Source of the DNA: a virus
DNA: 64,000 bases
Direction: 5' to 3' (one strand)
IMG/VR virus record: IMGVR_UViG_3300021479_000010
Span: 32,207 to 96,206 of that record
Part shown: positions 22,220 to 30,379 of the stretch, one piece after another
Position numbering within the stretch: the stretch's first letter is position 1
How the letters are laid out: each line of letters opens with the position of its first letter
Position numbers and translations under genes: made by a program
Notes under the pieces: generated by a model
The model's input: only the letters and a program-made list of their open reading frames with translations
What the model was told of the DNA's origin: nothing
Database searches by the model: none

Positions 22220-22869
22220 CTGTTGTAACTTGTCATTCTTACGAGTACCCCAAACAAGATAGCGGGGCGGCGCATCATAGCCGAATCGATACCGTGCGGT
22301 CTTCGGCAATCCGACGAACTTGGCACAACGATTGGCTACGACACAAAGATGAGATCGATCTTAAGTTCTTTTATGGGCGGGGCGAACGCAGTCCAGAAGC
22401 GGACGAAGTTTTCCTAGACGTACCCGACGATTACTATAGTTTGCCTATCAAAGTTAAGGCCGTATTTCAATGGGCGCTGGATCATCACTATGATTTTTGT
22501 CTTAAAGTTGATGATGATGTTTTTGTTTGGGTTGATCGGCTTATTCGGAATTATCCTTCTGATGATTATCGCGGCTTTATGCTCGAAGCCTCGGAGGGCA
22601 AATACGCCAGCGGAACTGCCTATTGGCTCAGTCGAAAAGCAATGGAAGTGGTAGTAAAGGCGGAGTGGAATCCCGCAGACTTCGCAGAAGATAAATACGT
22701 GGGGCGCACATTAGCGTATAACGGCATCAACTTGGCTCACGACGACGGCTTCCAGTGCTGCAACTGTCCCGGATGCATGAGCCGATATTCAGAAGAAAAT
22801 AGAATTTCTTTACACACTACTTCTCCGGAAGAAATGGTCGCTTTACATAAAGCGAATAATAGAGTATAA
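22207..22869 (+). CDS. GT31-like galactosyltransferase family protein
   Basis: 220 residues from ATG at 22207. R-S-S-A-I-R-R-T-W, a K-V-K-A-V-F-Q-W-A-L-D-H-H segment, then C-L-K-V-D-D-D-V-F-V-W with the metal-binding DDD. The order matches beta-1,3-galactosyltransferase-like (GT31/Galactosyl_T) proteins. The C-terminal third has a Cys cluster (C-C-N-C-P-G-C). It is the last island gene and holds the promoter of the following HNH gene in its 3' end. Confidence 0.75.
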   Translation: MRLIAVVTCHSYEYPKQDSGAAHHSRIDTVRSSAIRRTWHNDWLRHKDEIDLKFFYGRGERSPEADEVFLDVPDDYYSLPIKVKAVFQWALDHHYDFCLKVDDDVFVWVDRLIRNYPSDDYRGFMLEASEGKYASGTAYWLSRKAMEVVVKAEWNPADFAEDKYVGRTLAYNGINLAHDDGFQCCNCPGCMSRYSEENRISLHTTSPEEMVALHKANNRV

Positions 22870-22870
22870 T
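22842..22870 (+). promoter_or_regulatory. promoter of the HNH gene, nearly leaderless
   Basis: TTTACA (22842-22847), 17 bases, TATAAT (22865-22870). Only seven bases (aagtagt) separate the -10 box from ATG at 22878; there is no Shine-Dalgarno. Confidence 0.75.
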
Positions 22871-22877
22871 AAGTAGT

Positions 22878-23666
22878 ATGAAAGAAATACATTTGTCCGG
22901 TGGTTACACGGCTTTAGTGGACGATTGTGATTTTGATAGGGTCATGAATAGCGGGCAATGGCAGCCGCTTGTAGATAAACGCAAGGCTGACAGAACTGTT
23001 TATGCTCGTCGCAGCCTAACCTTACGCTCCAGAAAAGAAGCCAGAGATACCGGACTTCCTAGACGCAAAACCATCCTGCTTCATCGATTTATTCTGAACG
23101 TAGACGATGATGTTAAAGTAGATCATAAAGATGGAAACGGTCTCAACAACCAAAGAGATAATTTGAGAATTGCCACGCAATCTCAGAACAATCAAAACCG
23201 AAAAATATATCCTCACAAGAAGTATAAAGGAACGCACAAGAATTGGAATAAATGGTGGGCCGTCATTCGAATAAATGGTGGCGACGCAATTTACATAGGA
23301 AGTTTTGAAACGGAAGAAGAAGCAGCACGGGCCTATGATAAAGCGGCCAGAGAACACTTTGGGGAATTTGCTCGTTGCAATTTTGCTGCGTGGGGGAACA
23401 TGGCCGACGACATTATCCTTGGTGCCCGGCAACTCAAAAATCCTAAAGGTGTAAAGCCTGCTTGGGATGAACAACAGTTAACTACCTCTAAATTGCCGGG
23501 TGGCGGGACGCTGGATATAAGCAATGCTAGCGGCGCACCGCGAACGGATATGGCCAATCCACCAAAGAGTGAGATTACTAGAACTCACCCGCTAGAAGAT
23601 CATTTCGCGAAACCGAAGACGCGGCAACATTTCGGAGCGGGAACGGTGAAGATTACCGAAAATTAG
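22878..23666 (+). CDS. HNH-AP2 homing endonuclease with C-terminal extension
   Basis: 262 residues. HNH core: L-L-H-R-F-I-L, V-D-H-K-D-G-N-G-L-N-N-Q-R-D-N-L-R-I-A-T. AP2 DNA-binding domain at about 115-172: Y-K-G-T-H-K-N, W-W-A-V-I-R, A-R-A-Y-D-K-A-A-R-E-H-F-G-E-F-A. The last 85 residues (from W-G-N-M-A-D-D) are not part of the family and look like the tail of another protein. Two related genes (30920-31465, 63500-63994) lack it. The gene has its own promoter and sits between the glycan island and the virion module. Confidence 0.9.
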   Translation: MKEIHLSGGYTALVDDCDFDRVMNSGQWQPLVDKRKADRTVYARRSLTLRSRKEARDTGLPRRKTILLHRFILNVDDDVKVDHKDGNGLNNQRDNLRIATQSQNNQNRKIYPHKKYKGTHKNWNKWWAVIRINGGDAIYIGSFETEEEAARAYDKAAREHFGEFARCNFAAWGNMADDIILGARQLKNPKGVKPAWDEQQLTTSKLPGGGTLDISNASGAPRTDMANPPKSEITRTHPLEDHFAKPKTRQHFGAGTVKITEN

Positions 23667-23670
23667 GCCC

Positions 23671-23754
23671 ATGCTCGAACGTATACGAACCTTTTGCGCC
23701 GCGTTATCAGTTTTAATTCAGATAATCGTGCTCTATCTATTGAGGCATCGATGA
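23671..23754 (+). CDS. 27-residue membrane peptide
   Basis: ATG at 23671; M-L-E-R-I-R-T-F then a hydrophobic stretch (A-L-S-V-L-I-Q-I-I-V-L-Y-L-L) and R-H-R. Its TGA overlaps the next ATG as ATGA, the coupling style used throughout. A single-pass peptide is likely. Confidence 0.5.
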   Translation: MLERIRTFCAALSVLIQIIVLYLLRHR

Positions 23755-24125
23755 ATGAATATTCCCTATTTTTCGATGGGGCGTGGAAGGCCGGAATTTC
23801 CTCATTTGGATTTACACTTTTTTTAGATAACGCGCAAATAGATTTTGGATACGGTTCGACTTTTGGCGATAAGCACGATGCCGAAGCATTCGCGCTCTGT
23901 CAAGGTTTAGACTGTTTCATTCGGCGAATTGATCGTCCTAGCGCAACTCTGCATATTTATGGCGATTCACAATTCATAATCAATACCGCTTATAAAAATT
24001 CCATTATTCGATCTAAGCTAAAACAGATCGAACAGATGACCTCGGGGATAAAGATTTCATGGATTCCGAGAGAATTAAATTCTTTAGCCAATAACTTGGC
24101 TAAGAAACTACGATCCTTACAATAA
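23751..24125 (+). CDS. RNase H-like protein
   Basis: 124 residues from ATG at 23751. The RNase HI fold is suggested by L-F-F-D-G-A (D9), D-A-E-A-F-A-L (E45), I-Y-G-D-S-Q-F (D72) and the C-terminal W-I-P-R-E-L-N-S-L-A-N-N-L-A. At the fourth acidic position it has Asn instead of Asp, which may weaken activity. Possible roles: primer removal or R-loop processing. It is coupled to the membrane peptide upstream. Confidence 0.7.
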   Translation: MNEYSLFFDGAWKAGISSFGFTLFLDNAQIDFGYGSTFGDKHDAEAFALCQGLDCFIRRIDRPSATLHIYGDSQFIINTAYKNSIIRSKLKQIEQMTSGIKISWIPRELNSLANNLAKKLRSLQ

Positions 24126-24182
24126 TTAGAGAAGCAGGAATAGCTAATACCTTACTCCGGCCCTCTTTAAATAGGAAATAAA

Positions 24183-24806
24183 ATGGCTATTGTTGTTAAT
24201 CAGGCTCCTGTGGCATTTAGCGCGATGACTTCCGGTTCGGGCACGTCTGCCCAGGTATGGCAGGTTAGTTCCACCGGTACTTCAGCTGGTGTTACTGCTG
24301 GCAATCTTTATTTGGATTCGGCATCGTCCAATCTTCTGAATGGTCGCCGATTTCAGGTTAGTGTTGGCGGGTGGGTTAAGGCGCACGGTGCGACTCAGAC
24401 GTTTGCTCCGGGCCTTCAAATTTTTCCGTGGAATACCACTGTTGCGGGCGGGCGAACGGCTTCTGGTACTGCAACTTATACCTCGCAAGCTTCTGGAACT
24501 CTCACTGCCGGTACGTTTTATGATTTTGTGATCATGCAGGAATTCTTCGGCGAAGCAAATGCTAATACTTTGATTTGTCTTCCCGCTTCGGTTTATGTGA
24601 ATAGCGGTACTGCTATTGCATCGACTACTGCGGCTTCTCCTATTACGGTTTCATTTGCTTCCGCTTCACAAACGGAACCCATTACCGGCATCAACGCCAC
24701 GACTGATTATCCGCTGGCCTCATTTGCAGTTACTTTTGCCAATAGTGTCAGTGATACCGTGGAAACAATGCAATTAACTTCCTTTAGCTTGCAGGTGACG
24801 GTGTAA
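24183..24806 (+). CDS. virion structural protein candidate, beta-rich
   Basis: 207 residues, rich in Ser, Thr, Ala and Gly with alternating hydrophobics, no signal peptide. The composition and a regular T-V-S-F-A-S-A-S pattern suit a capsid decoration or fibre-type protein; similar in style to 41160-41780. A TAGGAAATAAA leader precedes the ATG. Coupled to the next gene (TAATG). Confidence 0.55.
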   Translation: MAIVVNQAPVAFSAMTSGSGTSAQVWQVSSTGTSAGVTAGNLYLDSASSNLLNGRRFQVSVGGWVKAHGATQTFAPGLQIFPWNTTVAGGRTASGTATYTSQASGTLTAGTFYDFVIMQEFFGEANANTLICLPASVYVNSGTAIASTTAASPITVSFASASQTEPITGINATTDYPLASFAVTFANSVSDTVETMQLTSFSLQVTV

Positions 24807-25021
24807 TGAAAAAAGCAGATCGGATGCACAAACTGAGTATGGAACGGGCAGGCAAGACTCATATTGAGTCTTACTCCAAAAAGGGCGGATTCAACAGCGC
24901 AGGACACAAGCGCCAAGGAGACAACAAATACGCTTCCTACCCCGATGCTCCGAAAGACAATATGAACCCCGATTATTGCGGCGGGACCGATGGCTCCGCA
25001 ATGGGGAATATCCCAGAATAA
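24806..25021 (+). CDS. small hypothetical protein
   Basis: 71 polar residues (K-K-A-D-R-M-H-K-L-S-M-E-R-A-G-K), Gly/Asp-rich tail. No family recognised. Starts inside the TAATG of the previous stop. Confidence 0.6.
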   Translation: MKKADRMHKLSMERAGKTHIESYSKKGGFNSAGHKRQGDNKYASYPDAPKDNMNPDYCGGTDGSAMGNIPE

Positions 25022-25034
25022 TTGGTGGTAGATA

Positions 25035-25403
25035 ATGACTCTAGAAGAGAAACAGCAAGAACTGCTTACTAAAAATAAGCAGCGTCGTTCAAAGCAGAAC
25101 AGCCGAAATGCTCGGGGGCCGCGAAAGCAGCCTACTCGCCGGTCCCCGCGTTCTGCTGTACCGTGGCTGAGAGGTATTCTGGCGGACCCCGCAATACCTA
25201 TCAGAGCCAAACTCTATGCCGCATACATGCTGGCATGTTTTGAGAAGATGAACGTTTTGTCTTACCAGGAATTCTACAAGTACAAAGAGGGCGAGGAATC
25301 TAGTGTTGAAAATGAAATCGCTGCGGCCTTCCAGATTCGACTCCCCGAAAAGTCCGGAAGCGGACAAACCGATCCAGCAAGGGAAGCAGTATCCGTGGGA
25401 TGA
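25035..25403 (+). CDS. basic hypothetical protein, terminase small subunit candidate
   Basis: 122 residues. N-terminal coiled coil then a Lys/Arg/Pro-rich stretch (R-G-P-R-K-Q-P-T-R-R-S-P-R), then helices (A-K-L-Y-A-A-Y-M-L-A-C-F). Location a few genes before the large terminase and the DNA-binding look make a small terminase subunit possible, but I cannot show an HTH. Contains an exact copy of the inverted repeat (25350-25367; K-S-G-S-G-Q). Confidence 0.5.
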   Translation: MTLEEKQQELLTKNKQRRSKQNSRNARGPRKQPTRRSPRSAVPWLRGILADPAIPIRAKLYAAYMLACFEKMNVLSYQEFYKYKEGEESSVENEIAAAFQIRLPEKSGSGQTDPAREAVSVG

Positions 25404-25456
25404 CGATTCGGACGAGGGTCAGGACCCCGTAAACAGTAAGCACGAATGAGGCTCTA

Positions 25457-25825
25457 GTGCGATCTGACAGGACTCTAAAGAAATACTATCGGCTCATCAA
25501 TCGTAAATTCTTCGACAACGAACTACCCGATGATGTTTGCGTGCGGTGGTCTAACGAAGATGACGACGAAGAAGGATTCGAAGATAGATATTTCGGCATG
25601 GCTACGCGAGCCGATGACGGCTACCACAGCTATGTAATCATAATGAGCCGCGCATTAAATATAAAAGATTGTGTACGATTAAGCACTTTGGCACACGAAT
25701 GTTGTCATATAGCGACGGGCCTGAGAGACAACCACGGCCCTGCATTTTCAGCATGGCATCAGAAATTGACAGATAGAGGCTTGTTCAAGAAAGGTGCGGT
25801 TCGTAAAGGACTGACATTATTCTGA
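25457..25825 (+). CDS. SprT-like zinc metallopeptidase
   Basis: 122 residues from GTG at 25457. N-terminal L-K-K-Y-Y-R-L-I-N-R-K-F-F-D-N-E-L-P and the zinc motif H-E-C-C-H (L-A-H-E-C-C-H-I) with later H-G-P-A-F match the SprT/Spartan-type core. In hosts such enzymes cleave DNA-protein crosslinks; in phages the role is unknown. It sits among small genes before the terminase. Confidence 0.8.
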   Translation: MRSDRTLKKYYRLINRKFFDNELPDDVCVRWSNEDDDEEGFEDRYFGMATRADDGYHSYVIIMSRALNIKDCVRLSTLAHECCHIATGLRDNHGPAFSAWHQKLTDRGLFKKGAVRKGLTLF

Positions 25826-26131
25826 ATGTGGTGGTGGGCCATGAAAGAGAAGCCCAAACCCGATACAGCGGACATGGGCGCAGGAGAGCCGTGGCGATGT
25901 ACTTCGTGCGGCTGGTTTGTATATAACATAGGTTGGCTCGACGGGCGATACTGTCCGGTTGGAGGGGCTTCGGCGAGTAAATACATCAGCATCAACTTCC
26001 CCAAGGTATGCTGCGTTTGTTATGATTTGTACCATAACATTATCCAAGAAGATTATTGGAAGCACGTACAAGATACTGAGAACGCAAAAGTACGTAAGTT
26101 ACGTTCCGGTTCCGATTACTTGGGTGTCTAA
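25826..26131 (+). CDS. Cys-rich hypothetical protein
   Basis: 101 residues. W-R-C-T-S-C-G-W, Y-C-P-V and V-C-C-V-C-Y-D-L-Y-H suggest a zinc-binding fold. ATG at 25826 follows the previous TGA directly; an in-frame ATG at 25841 (M-K-E-K-P-K-P) is an alternative start. Confidence 0.6.
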   Translation: MWWWAMKEKPKPDTADMGAGEPWRCTSCGWFVYNIGWLDGRYCPVGGASASKYISINFPKVCCVCYDLYHNIIQEDYWKHVQDTENAKVRKLRSGSDYLGV

Positions 26132-26151
26132 TCCTAATAGAAGTTGGGCTC

Positions 26152-26529
26152 ATGGATAAAATTCTGGCTTTTGTCCGTATTACCTATTTGTGGATGATAT
26201 TGCTGCCTGTCTCAATTATGTTTGTTGGCGCGGCTTCTAATCAGATAGTAATGATCGCCAATCACGATTCCTTTCCCGTTCTTGTGAACGATACGCGGTT
26301 CGAAAATCTACCGTCGGCGGGGATGATAGACAAGCAGCATTGCGTAATGACTAGCGAAACGCATTTGAATATGCTGGCGGATATCTTCGATTTTGGACAC
26401 GACGGGATCGAGAGTATTGGAGATTTGTGCTTGGATTTCGGTCAATGGTTGTGGACTTTTGCTCCTTATGTCTGGGGAGTGATAGTAATTAGGAAACTGT
26501 ATTTTTTAGACTATGAAGGAATTATTTAA
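26152..26529 (+). CDS. membrane protein, DUF5317-like
   Basis: 125 residues with two hydrophobic segments: W-M-I-L-L-P-V-S-I-M-F-V-G-A near the N-terminus and F-A-P-Y-V-W-G-V-I-V-I near the C-terminus. G-A-A-S-N-Q-I-V-M-I-A-N..F-P-V-L-V-N resembles the DUF5317-type pattern, which I recall in phages and bacteria; function unknown. Overlaps the phosphatase gene by 17 bases. Confidence 0.6.
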   Translation: MDKILAFVRITYLWMILLPVSIMFVGAASNQIVMIANHDSFPVLVNDTRFENLPSAGMIDKQHCVMTSETHLNMLADIFDFGHDGIESIGDLCLDFGQWLWTFAPYVWGVIVIRKLYFLDYEGII

Positions 26530-26995
26530 GGATGTATACGTTGGAACGGATGATGATGTTCCTGAAGCACGAAAACGAAATTTTAATATTGTTCATGCCG
26601 AGAAAGATGGCGAGTATAGCCACAGGGCGTTGCTGAAGTATGAAACGCAAGGAGCCCCGAAAGGCTCTGATTATCTTTACGCAAAACGCCCCGGTAATTT
26701 GTATTTGAATCTGATTGACGCCGATGATCCTGCTTTTGTTCCCGATGCAGTAATTAACGAAGCGCTGGCGTTTATAAAACATAGTTTAGATGAAGGCAAA
26801 TCGGTTTTGATCCACTGCAATAAAGGTCTCAGCCGTTCGCCGACTATAGTTTTTCTTTACCTCTATTCAACCGGCAAATTGCCTCGCAATCATCATCAAG
26901 CGATCCGAGCGTTTCGTCGTTTATATCCGCAATATGATCCTAGCGTTGGACTCGAATTATACGCCAAACGGCGCATCAAGGAATTGAAAAGGTAA
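26513..26995 (+). CDS. dual-specificity protein phosphatase
   Basis: 160 residues. The catalytic P-loop is H101-C102-N-K-G-L-S-R108-S, the HCx5R(S/T) of Cys-based phosphatases. The general acid is probably Asp in N-L-I-D-A-D-D-P (about 67-73). The length and N-terminal beta-strand (K-D-V-Y-V-G-T) suit the dual-specificity class. Being in the packaging region, it may act on host or virion phosphoproteins. A second, unrelated phosphatase lies at 33596-34426. Confidence 0.85.
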   Translation: MKELFKDVYVGTDDDVPEARKRNFNIVHAEKDGEYSHRALLKYETQGAPKGSDYLYAKRPGNLYLNLIDADDPAFVPDAVINEALAFIKHSLDEGKSVLIHCNKGLSRSPTIVFLYLYSTGKLPRNHHQAIRAFRRLYPQYDPSVGLELYAKRRIKELKR

Positions 26996-26997
26996 CT

Positions 26998-27624
26998 ATG
27001 CAGAATCCTCTTAAGGGAATGATGGATACCAGCGATGCGGGGACGCTAGGAACCGCGCTGGCCGAGAAGCAAAAGATTATCGAGCAAGATAAATCCGCGC
27101 AGGCGGCGAAGCCCGATACGACTCCCGCGAAGACCACGATGGCGAGTCCCAAGGACAAGATCAATCCCAAGGCTGGATACGGTTCCGGCAAAGGCGAGAA
27201 GCGGATCGATACATCGGACATGGTGAAGCCGATAGGTAGTTTCCACAAGGGCGGAACGGTTCCGATGGACGGTCCCTATAATCTCAAAAAGGGCGAACAT
27301 GTTATGACCGCCCAACAGCATGGAAATATGAATCATGCTTTTGACCTTGCGGGGTCTGTGCTTGCTCAGCAAAGTCCAGAACCGGACATGCCCAAGAAGG
27401 AACTCAAAGAAATGCGTATTCGCAAGGGCGCGAATGGTGGACATATCGTAACACATATTCACACTCATATGATGCACCCCGATGAAGAACATGTCCATGA
27501 ACACACCGATGGACTGATTGATCATGTCATGCAGCACATGACTGAACCAAACGAGGGCGAAGCAGAGGCGGATGCGGGCGATCCTGGCATCGAAGCGGCA
27601 GAAAAAGCAGTGGGGTATAAATAA
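26998..27624 (+). CDS. His-rich hypothetical protein
   Basis: 208 residues. The middle has F-H-K-G-G-T-V-P-M-D-G-P-Y-N-L-K-K-G-E-H-V, a turn-rich motif recurring in phage structural proteins. It is followed by a striking His-rich part (I-V-T-H-I-H-T-H-M-M-H-P-D-E-E-H-V-H-E-H) that could bind metal. The ends are acidic and Ala-rich. Role unknown; a minor virion protein is possible. Confidence 0.6.
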   Translation: MQNPLKGMMDTSDAGTLGTALAEKQKIIEQDKSAQAAKPDTTPAKTTMASPKDKINPKAGYGSGKGEKRIDTSDMVKPIGSFHKGGTVPMDGPYNLKKGEHVMTAQQHGNMNHAFDLAGSVLAQQSPEPDMPKKELKEMRIRKGANGGHIVTHIHTHMMHPDEEHVHEHTDGLIDHVMQHMTEPNEGEAEADAGDPGIEAAEKAVGYK

Positions 27625-27818
27625 TGGCAAAAGCAAAGAATCCAAGTCTGTACCGAGCAATGCATCACTTGAATAAAGGCGGGTTGCACCGTGCTCTCGG
27701 CGTTCCGGAAGGCGAGAAGATTCCCGAATCGAAGCTAGAAGCCGCGAAGAATTCCAAGAACAGCCATGTTCAGCACATGGCGAATTTTGCGGCAACTATG
27801 AAAGGATTTAAACACTAA
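27624..27818 (+). CDS. small basic hypothetical protein
   Basis: 64 residues; H-H-L-N-K-G-G-L-H-R-A-L-G-V-P-E-G-E-K-I-P is a pattern of short phage proteins located near terminase genes. Starts within the previous stop (TAATG) and its own stop overlaps the next gene. Confidence 0.7.
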   Translation: MAKAKNPSLYRAMHHLNKGGLHRALGVPEGEKIPESKLEAAKNSKNSHVQHMANFAATMKGFKH

Positions 27819-27964
27819 TGGGATATTTACTATGGTTTTTGAAACATCTTCCTTACTTTTTGATCGGAGCTTACGGAGCCTCTTTCGCGGAGTACAAGCT
27901 CAAATATAATCTTTATGATCTGACTAAGGACAAGATTGTTTCGCTGTTCAACAAGAAGAAATAA
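27818..27964 (+). CDS. 48-residue single-pass membrane protein
   Basis: ATG overlaps the previous TAA; its own TAA overlaps the terminase ATG. M-G-Y-L-L-W-F-L-K-H-L-P-Y-F-L-I-G-A-Y-G is one membrane span, then a basic tail ending N-K-K-K. A holin-like or membrane-anchor role is possible; no family assigned. Confidence 0.65.
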   Translation: MGYLLWFLKHLPYFLIGAYGASFAEYKLKYNLYDLTKDKIVSLFNKKK

Positions 27965-29769
27965 TGGGCTACGAGGCTCTTAAGAACGATAAGATCGAAT
28001 TCTTGAGAAAATGCTGGGCCGGATACGCCCCGCAAGTTCAGAAGGAATGGGGTATCGATCTATCCGACGGGCTAGAGCTAAGGCACAAAGCTCAAACGGA
28101 TTTGTTCTGGCTCTGCAATATCCTTGGCCGAACAAAGTTGCGGGGCAAACGCGAATGGAACGGGTATCAAATCGATACCCACCAAGAGATGTGCGATTTC
28201 TTTGTTCACAAAGACCCCTTGTTTAAGACGTTCGAAGAATTTGCAAAGCAAGATAAAGAAACCCACAACCGGCTTCTGCTCGTTCCTCGCGGTGGGTACA
28301 AGTCCACCATTAATATCGCGGATTGCGTTCAGTGGACGATTTGTTTCCCCGATATCGCTATCCTGTCATTGACAGGTGTTCGTAAACTCGCAGTTGACTT
28401 CGTTGGTGAATATACAACGTATTTCACACTGTCTGAAGACGGAACCCCGCGATACGTCCGAATTGACGGTGAAGATAGAATTAGTCTATTCCAGATTTTA
28501 TTTCCAGAACATTGCATTCGTCCGCAGGATGCTAAGCAGGACGAATTTACAACTCCGGCGCGGCGGGTAAATAGCAAAGAGCCGACCATTATGGCGGCGG
28601 GTATTGAGCAGAGTTTATCCGGCTGGCACTTCGATATTCTCAAACCAGACGACGTGGTAACGAATGACAACTCTTATACCCAGCACAAAATCCAGTGGGT
28701 CAATCGACAACTAGGAATTGACCACGCGATGCTCCATCCTTATGGATATTACGATAAGGTTGGAACCTGGTACGACATCGCGGATACTTACGGACAAGAT
28801 ATTAAGGCCGAAGAAGAATTAAAGAAGGAAGGTCGCGATCCTTCGATTAAGATTCTACTTCGTTCTGCATTGTGGCTGAAACCAGAAGCAATTGCTCGGG
28901 GCGTGAATGATGATAACGCCCGCGAAGAAGATTATATCTTGTGGTTTCCAGAAGGACTCAGTTATGAGTTCCTAATGGATCAGCGGCGCAAGAATCAAGA
29001 AACTTACGCTATTAAATACCTTAATAATCCCCTTGCTGCGCACCAGATTAAGTTTCCTCGCGAACTACTGATCGCACGAACGGTTGATACGATTCCTCAA
29101 AGTGGAATTGTATTCGAAGCTTGGGACCTCGCATATTCTGAGAAAGAATCTGCGAAATATACCGTAGGAATGGCTGGACTATTCAGTTCCGACGGTATCT
29201 ATCTTATCGATATGGTGCGTGGTCGATTCGGGGAATACGAACTTCCCGGTGTGATGGCTGCGTTTGCGCACAAGTGGAAGCCGCGCAGAGTCGCCGTTGA
29301 GGATTCAATGGGTGCTCGATGGCTCAAGCGTGGAATAGATGAAGAACTCGCCAAGACCAGAACGAATGTAGCCTTTGAATTTATTTCCCTCGGCAAAGGC
29401 AGCAAAGCCAAGAGTAAGGAAATAAAGGCCAAGGGCGCGTCCAATATGCTCGGTACTGGACGACTTTTCTTTTGGAAGTCCATGACTGGATTGCAAGACG
29501 CCTACAACGAAATGGAAGCTTTTCCAAAAGGCACGTTTACTGACATCGTTTGTTCTTTATCTTTGCTGGTCAATCACTTCTCAAATTTTACTTATGCAGT
29601 GATGCCAACCGAGCCCATTTTCATAACTGAAAGAATGGAACGAGTTCAGAGAGACATGGTTTATGGCCTCGGGGCTTACGCACCAAAGGTGCAAGATCAG
29701 ACGATGATTGCCTTACAGGGTGAACAAGACGTGGACTATGACCCTCTTGCCCAATCAGGGCTCTACTAG
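27964..29769 (+). CDS. terL: terminase large subunit
   Basis: 601 residues. ATPase: Walker A region L-L-V-P-R-G-G-Y-K-S-T (106-115) and Walker B-type F-D-I-L-K-P-D-D-V-V (223-232). The RNase H-like nuclease begins at A-W-D-L-A-Y (Asp about 388) and continues with V-A-V-E-D-S-M-G and F-T-D-I-V-C-S-L-S. This is the motor that cuts and packages the genome into proheads through the portal. It starts one base inside the previous stop. Confidence 0.92.
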   Translation: MGYEALKNDKIEFLRKCWAGYAPQVQKEWGIDLSDGLELRHKAQTDLFWLCNILGRTKLRGKREWNGYQIDTHQEMCDFFVHKDPLFKTFEEFAKQDKETHNRLLLVPRGGYKSTINIADCVQWTICFPDIAILSLTGVRKLAVDFVGEYTTYFTLSEDGTPRYVRIDGEDRISLFQILFPEHCIRPQDAKQDEFTTPARRVNSKEPTIMAAGIEQSLSGWHFDILKPDDVVTNDNSYTQHKIQWVNRQLGIDHAMLHPYGYYDKVGTWYDIADTYGQDIKAEEELKKEGRDPSIKILLRSALWLKPEAIARGVNDDNAREEDYILWFPEGLSYEFLMDQRRKNQETYAIKYLNNPLAAHQIKFPRELLIARTVDTIPQSGIVFEAWDLAYSEKESAKYTVGMAGLFSSDGIYLIDMVRGRFGEYELPGVMAAFAHKWKPRRVAVEDSMGARWLKRGIDEELAKTRTNVAFEFISLGKGSKAKSKEIKAKGASNMLGTGRLFFWKSMTGLQDAYNEMEAFPKGTFTDIVCSLSLLVNHFSNFTYAVMPTEPIFITERMERVQRDMVYGLGAYAPKVQDQTMIALQGEQDVDYDPLAQSGLY

Positions 29770-29775
29770 AGGCAC

Positions 29776-30078
29776 ATGGATTTCATTGATTATTCTGCCA
29801 AGAGCGTCTGCAAGACGCCAACGCTTTCCGTAACAGCCAGCACTTCGAGTCCAAAAACTCTTTATCAGGTCCACACTGATTTGATTTTTATCAATGTTGG
29901 TAGCGGCTGGGTTCCAATGGCGCAACCTTCCAGTAGTTCTGTGTATTCTGGATATACGACTTTGCCCGCTTCCACGCAAGCCAACGTTGTTACCAGTTTG
30001 GCCGTTACTGCCCCGTTGGGAAGCGTAACAGTTAAAACCGGCAATGCAATTGATACCGCGATTCGCGGACACAAATAG
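29776..30078 (+). CDS. small structural protein candidate
   Basis: 100 residues, Ser/Thr-rich, beta-type composition (V-N-V-G-S-G-W-V-P-M-A-Q-P). It may be a head decoration or fibre protein. Six bases after the terminase stop. Confidence 0.55.
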   Translation: MDFIDYSAKSVCKTPTLSVTASTSSPKTLYQVHTDLIFINVGSGWVPMAQPSSSSVYSGYTTLPASTQANVVTSLAVTAPLGSVTVKTGNAIDTAIRGHK

Positions 30079-30085
30079 GAGATAT

Positions 30086-30379
30086 ATGTCTAACGTTTCG
30101 ACTGTTCTGCCCGCCAATATCATTAAAACTGCTCGAACTGCGGCGACTGCTGCGGCTTCTAGCACCGCGACGCCATATGATAGCGGTAATATTATTACTT
30201 GGTCGCTTCCGGGATTTCCGACAACTAAGTTAGTTAACGGCTCGCAAAGTTTCTCCACCAAGGCTGGAGAAGTATTTACGGATTTCGCATCTGGACAAGT
30301 TGTAACTGCCAGCACAGATGTTAGCGGTTCTACGTTGACCTACAGCTTGCAAGCCGGGACACCAGCAAATAACGACTAA
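30086..30379 (+). CDS. small structural protein candidate
   Basis: 97 residues from ATG at 30086 with AGGAGATAT upstream. Ala/Thr/Ser-rich, beta-type. A near copy of the inverted repeat (30281-30298) encodes F-A-S-G-Q. Stop overlaps the next ATG. Confidence 0.55.
   Translation: MSNVSTVLPANIIKTARTAATAAASSTATPYDSGNIITWSLPGFPTTKLVNGSQSFSTKAGEVFTDFASGQVVTASTDVSGSTLTYSLQAGTPANND

Noticed and set aside
24183-24806. Tail tape-measure or sheath gene anywhere in the virion module
   Set aside because: No gene has the size and long coiled-coil form of a tape measure, and no sheath or baseplate motifs are visible, so a short tail is the better reading.
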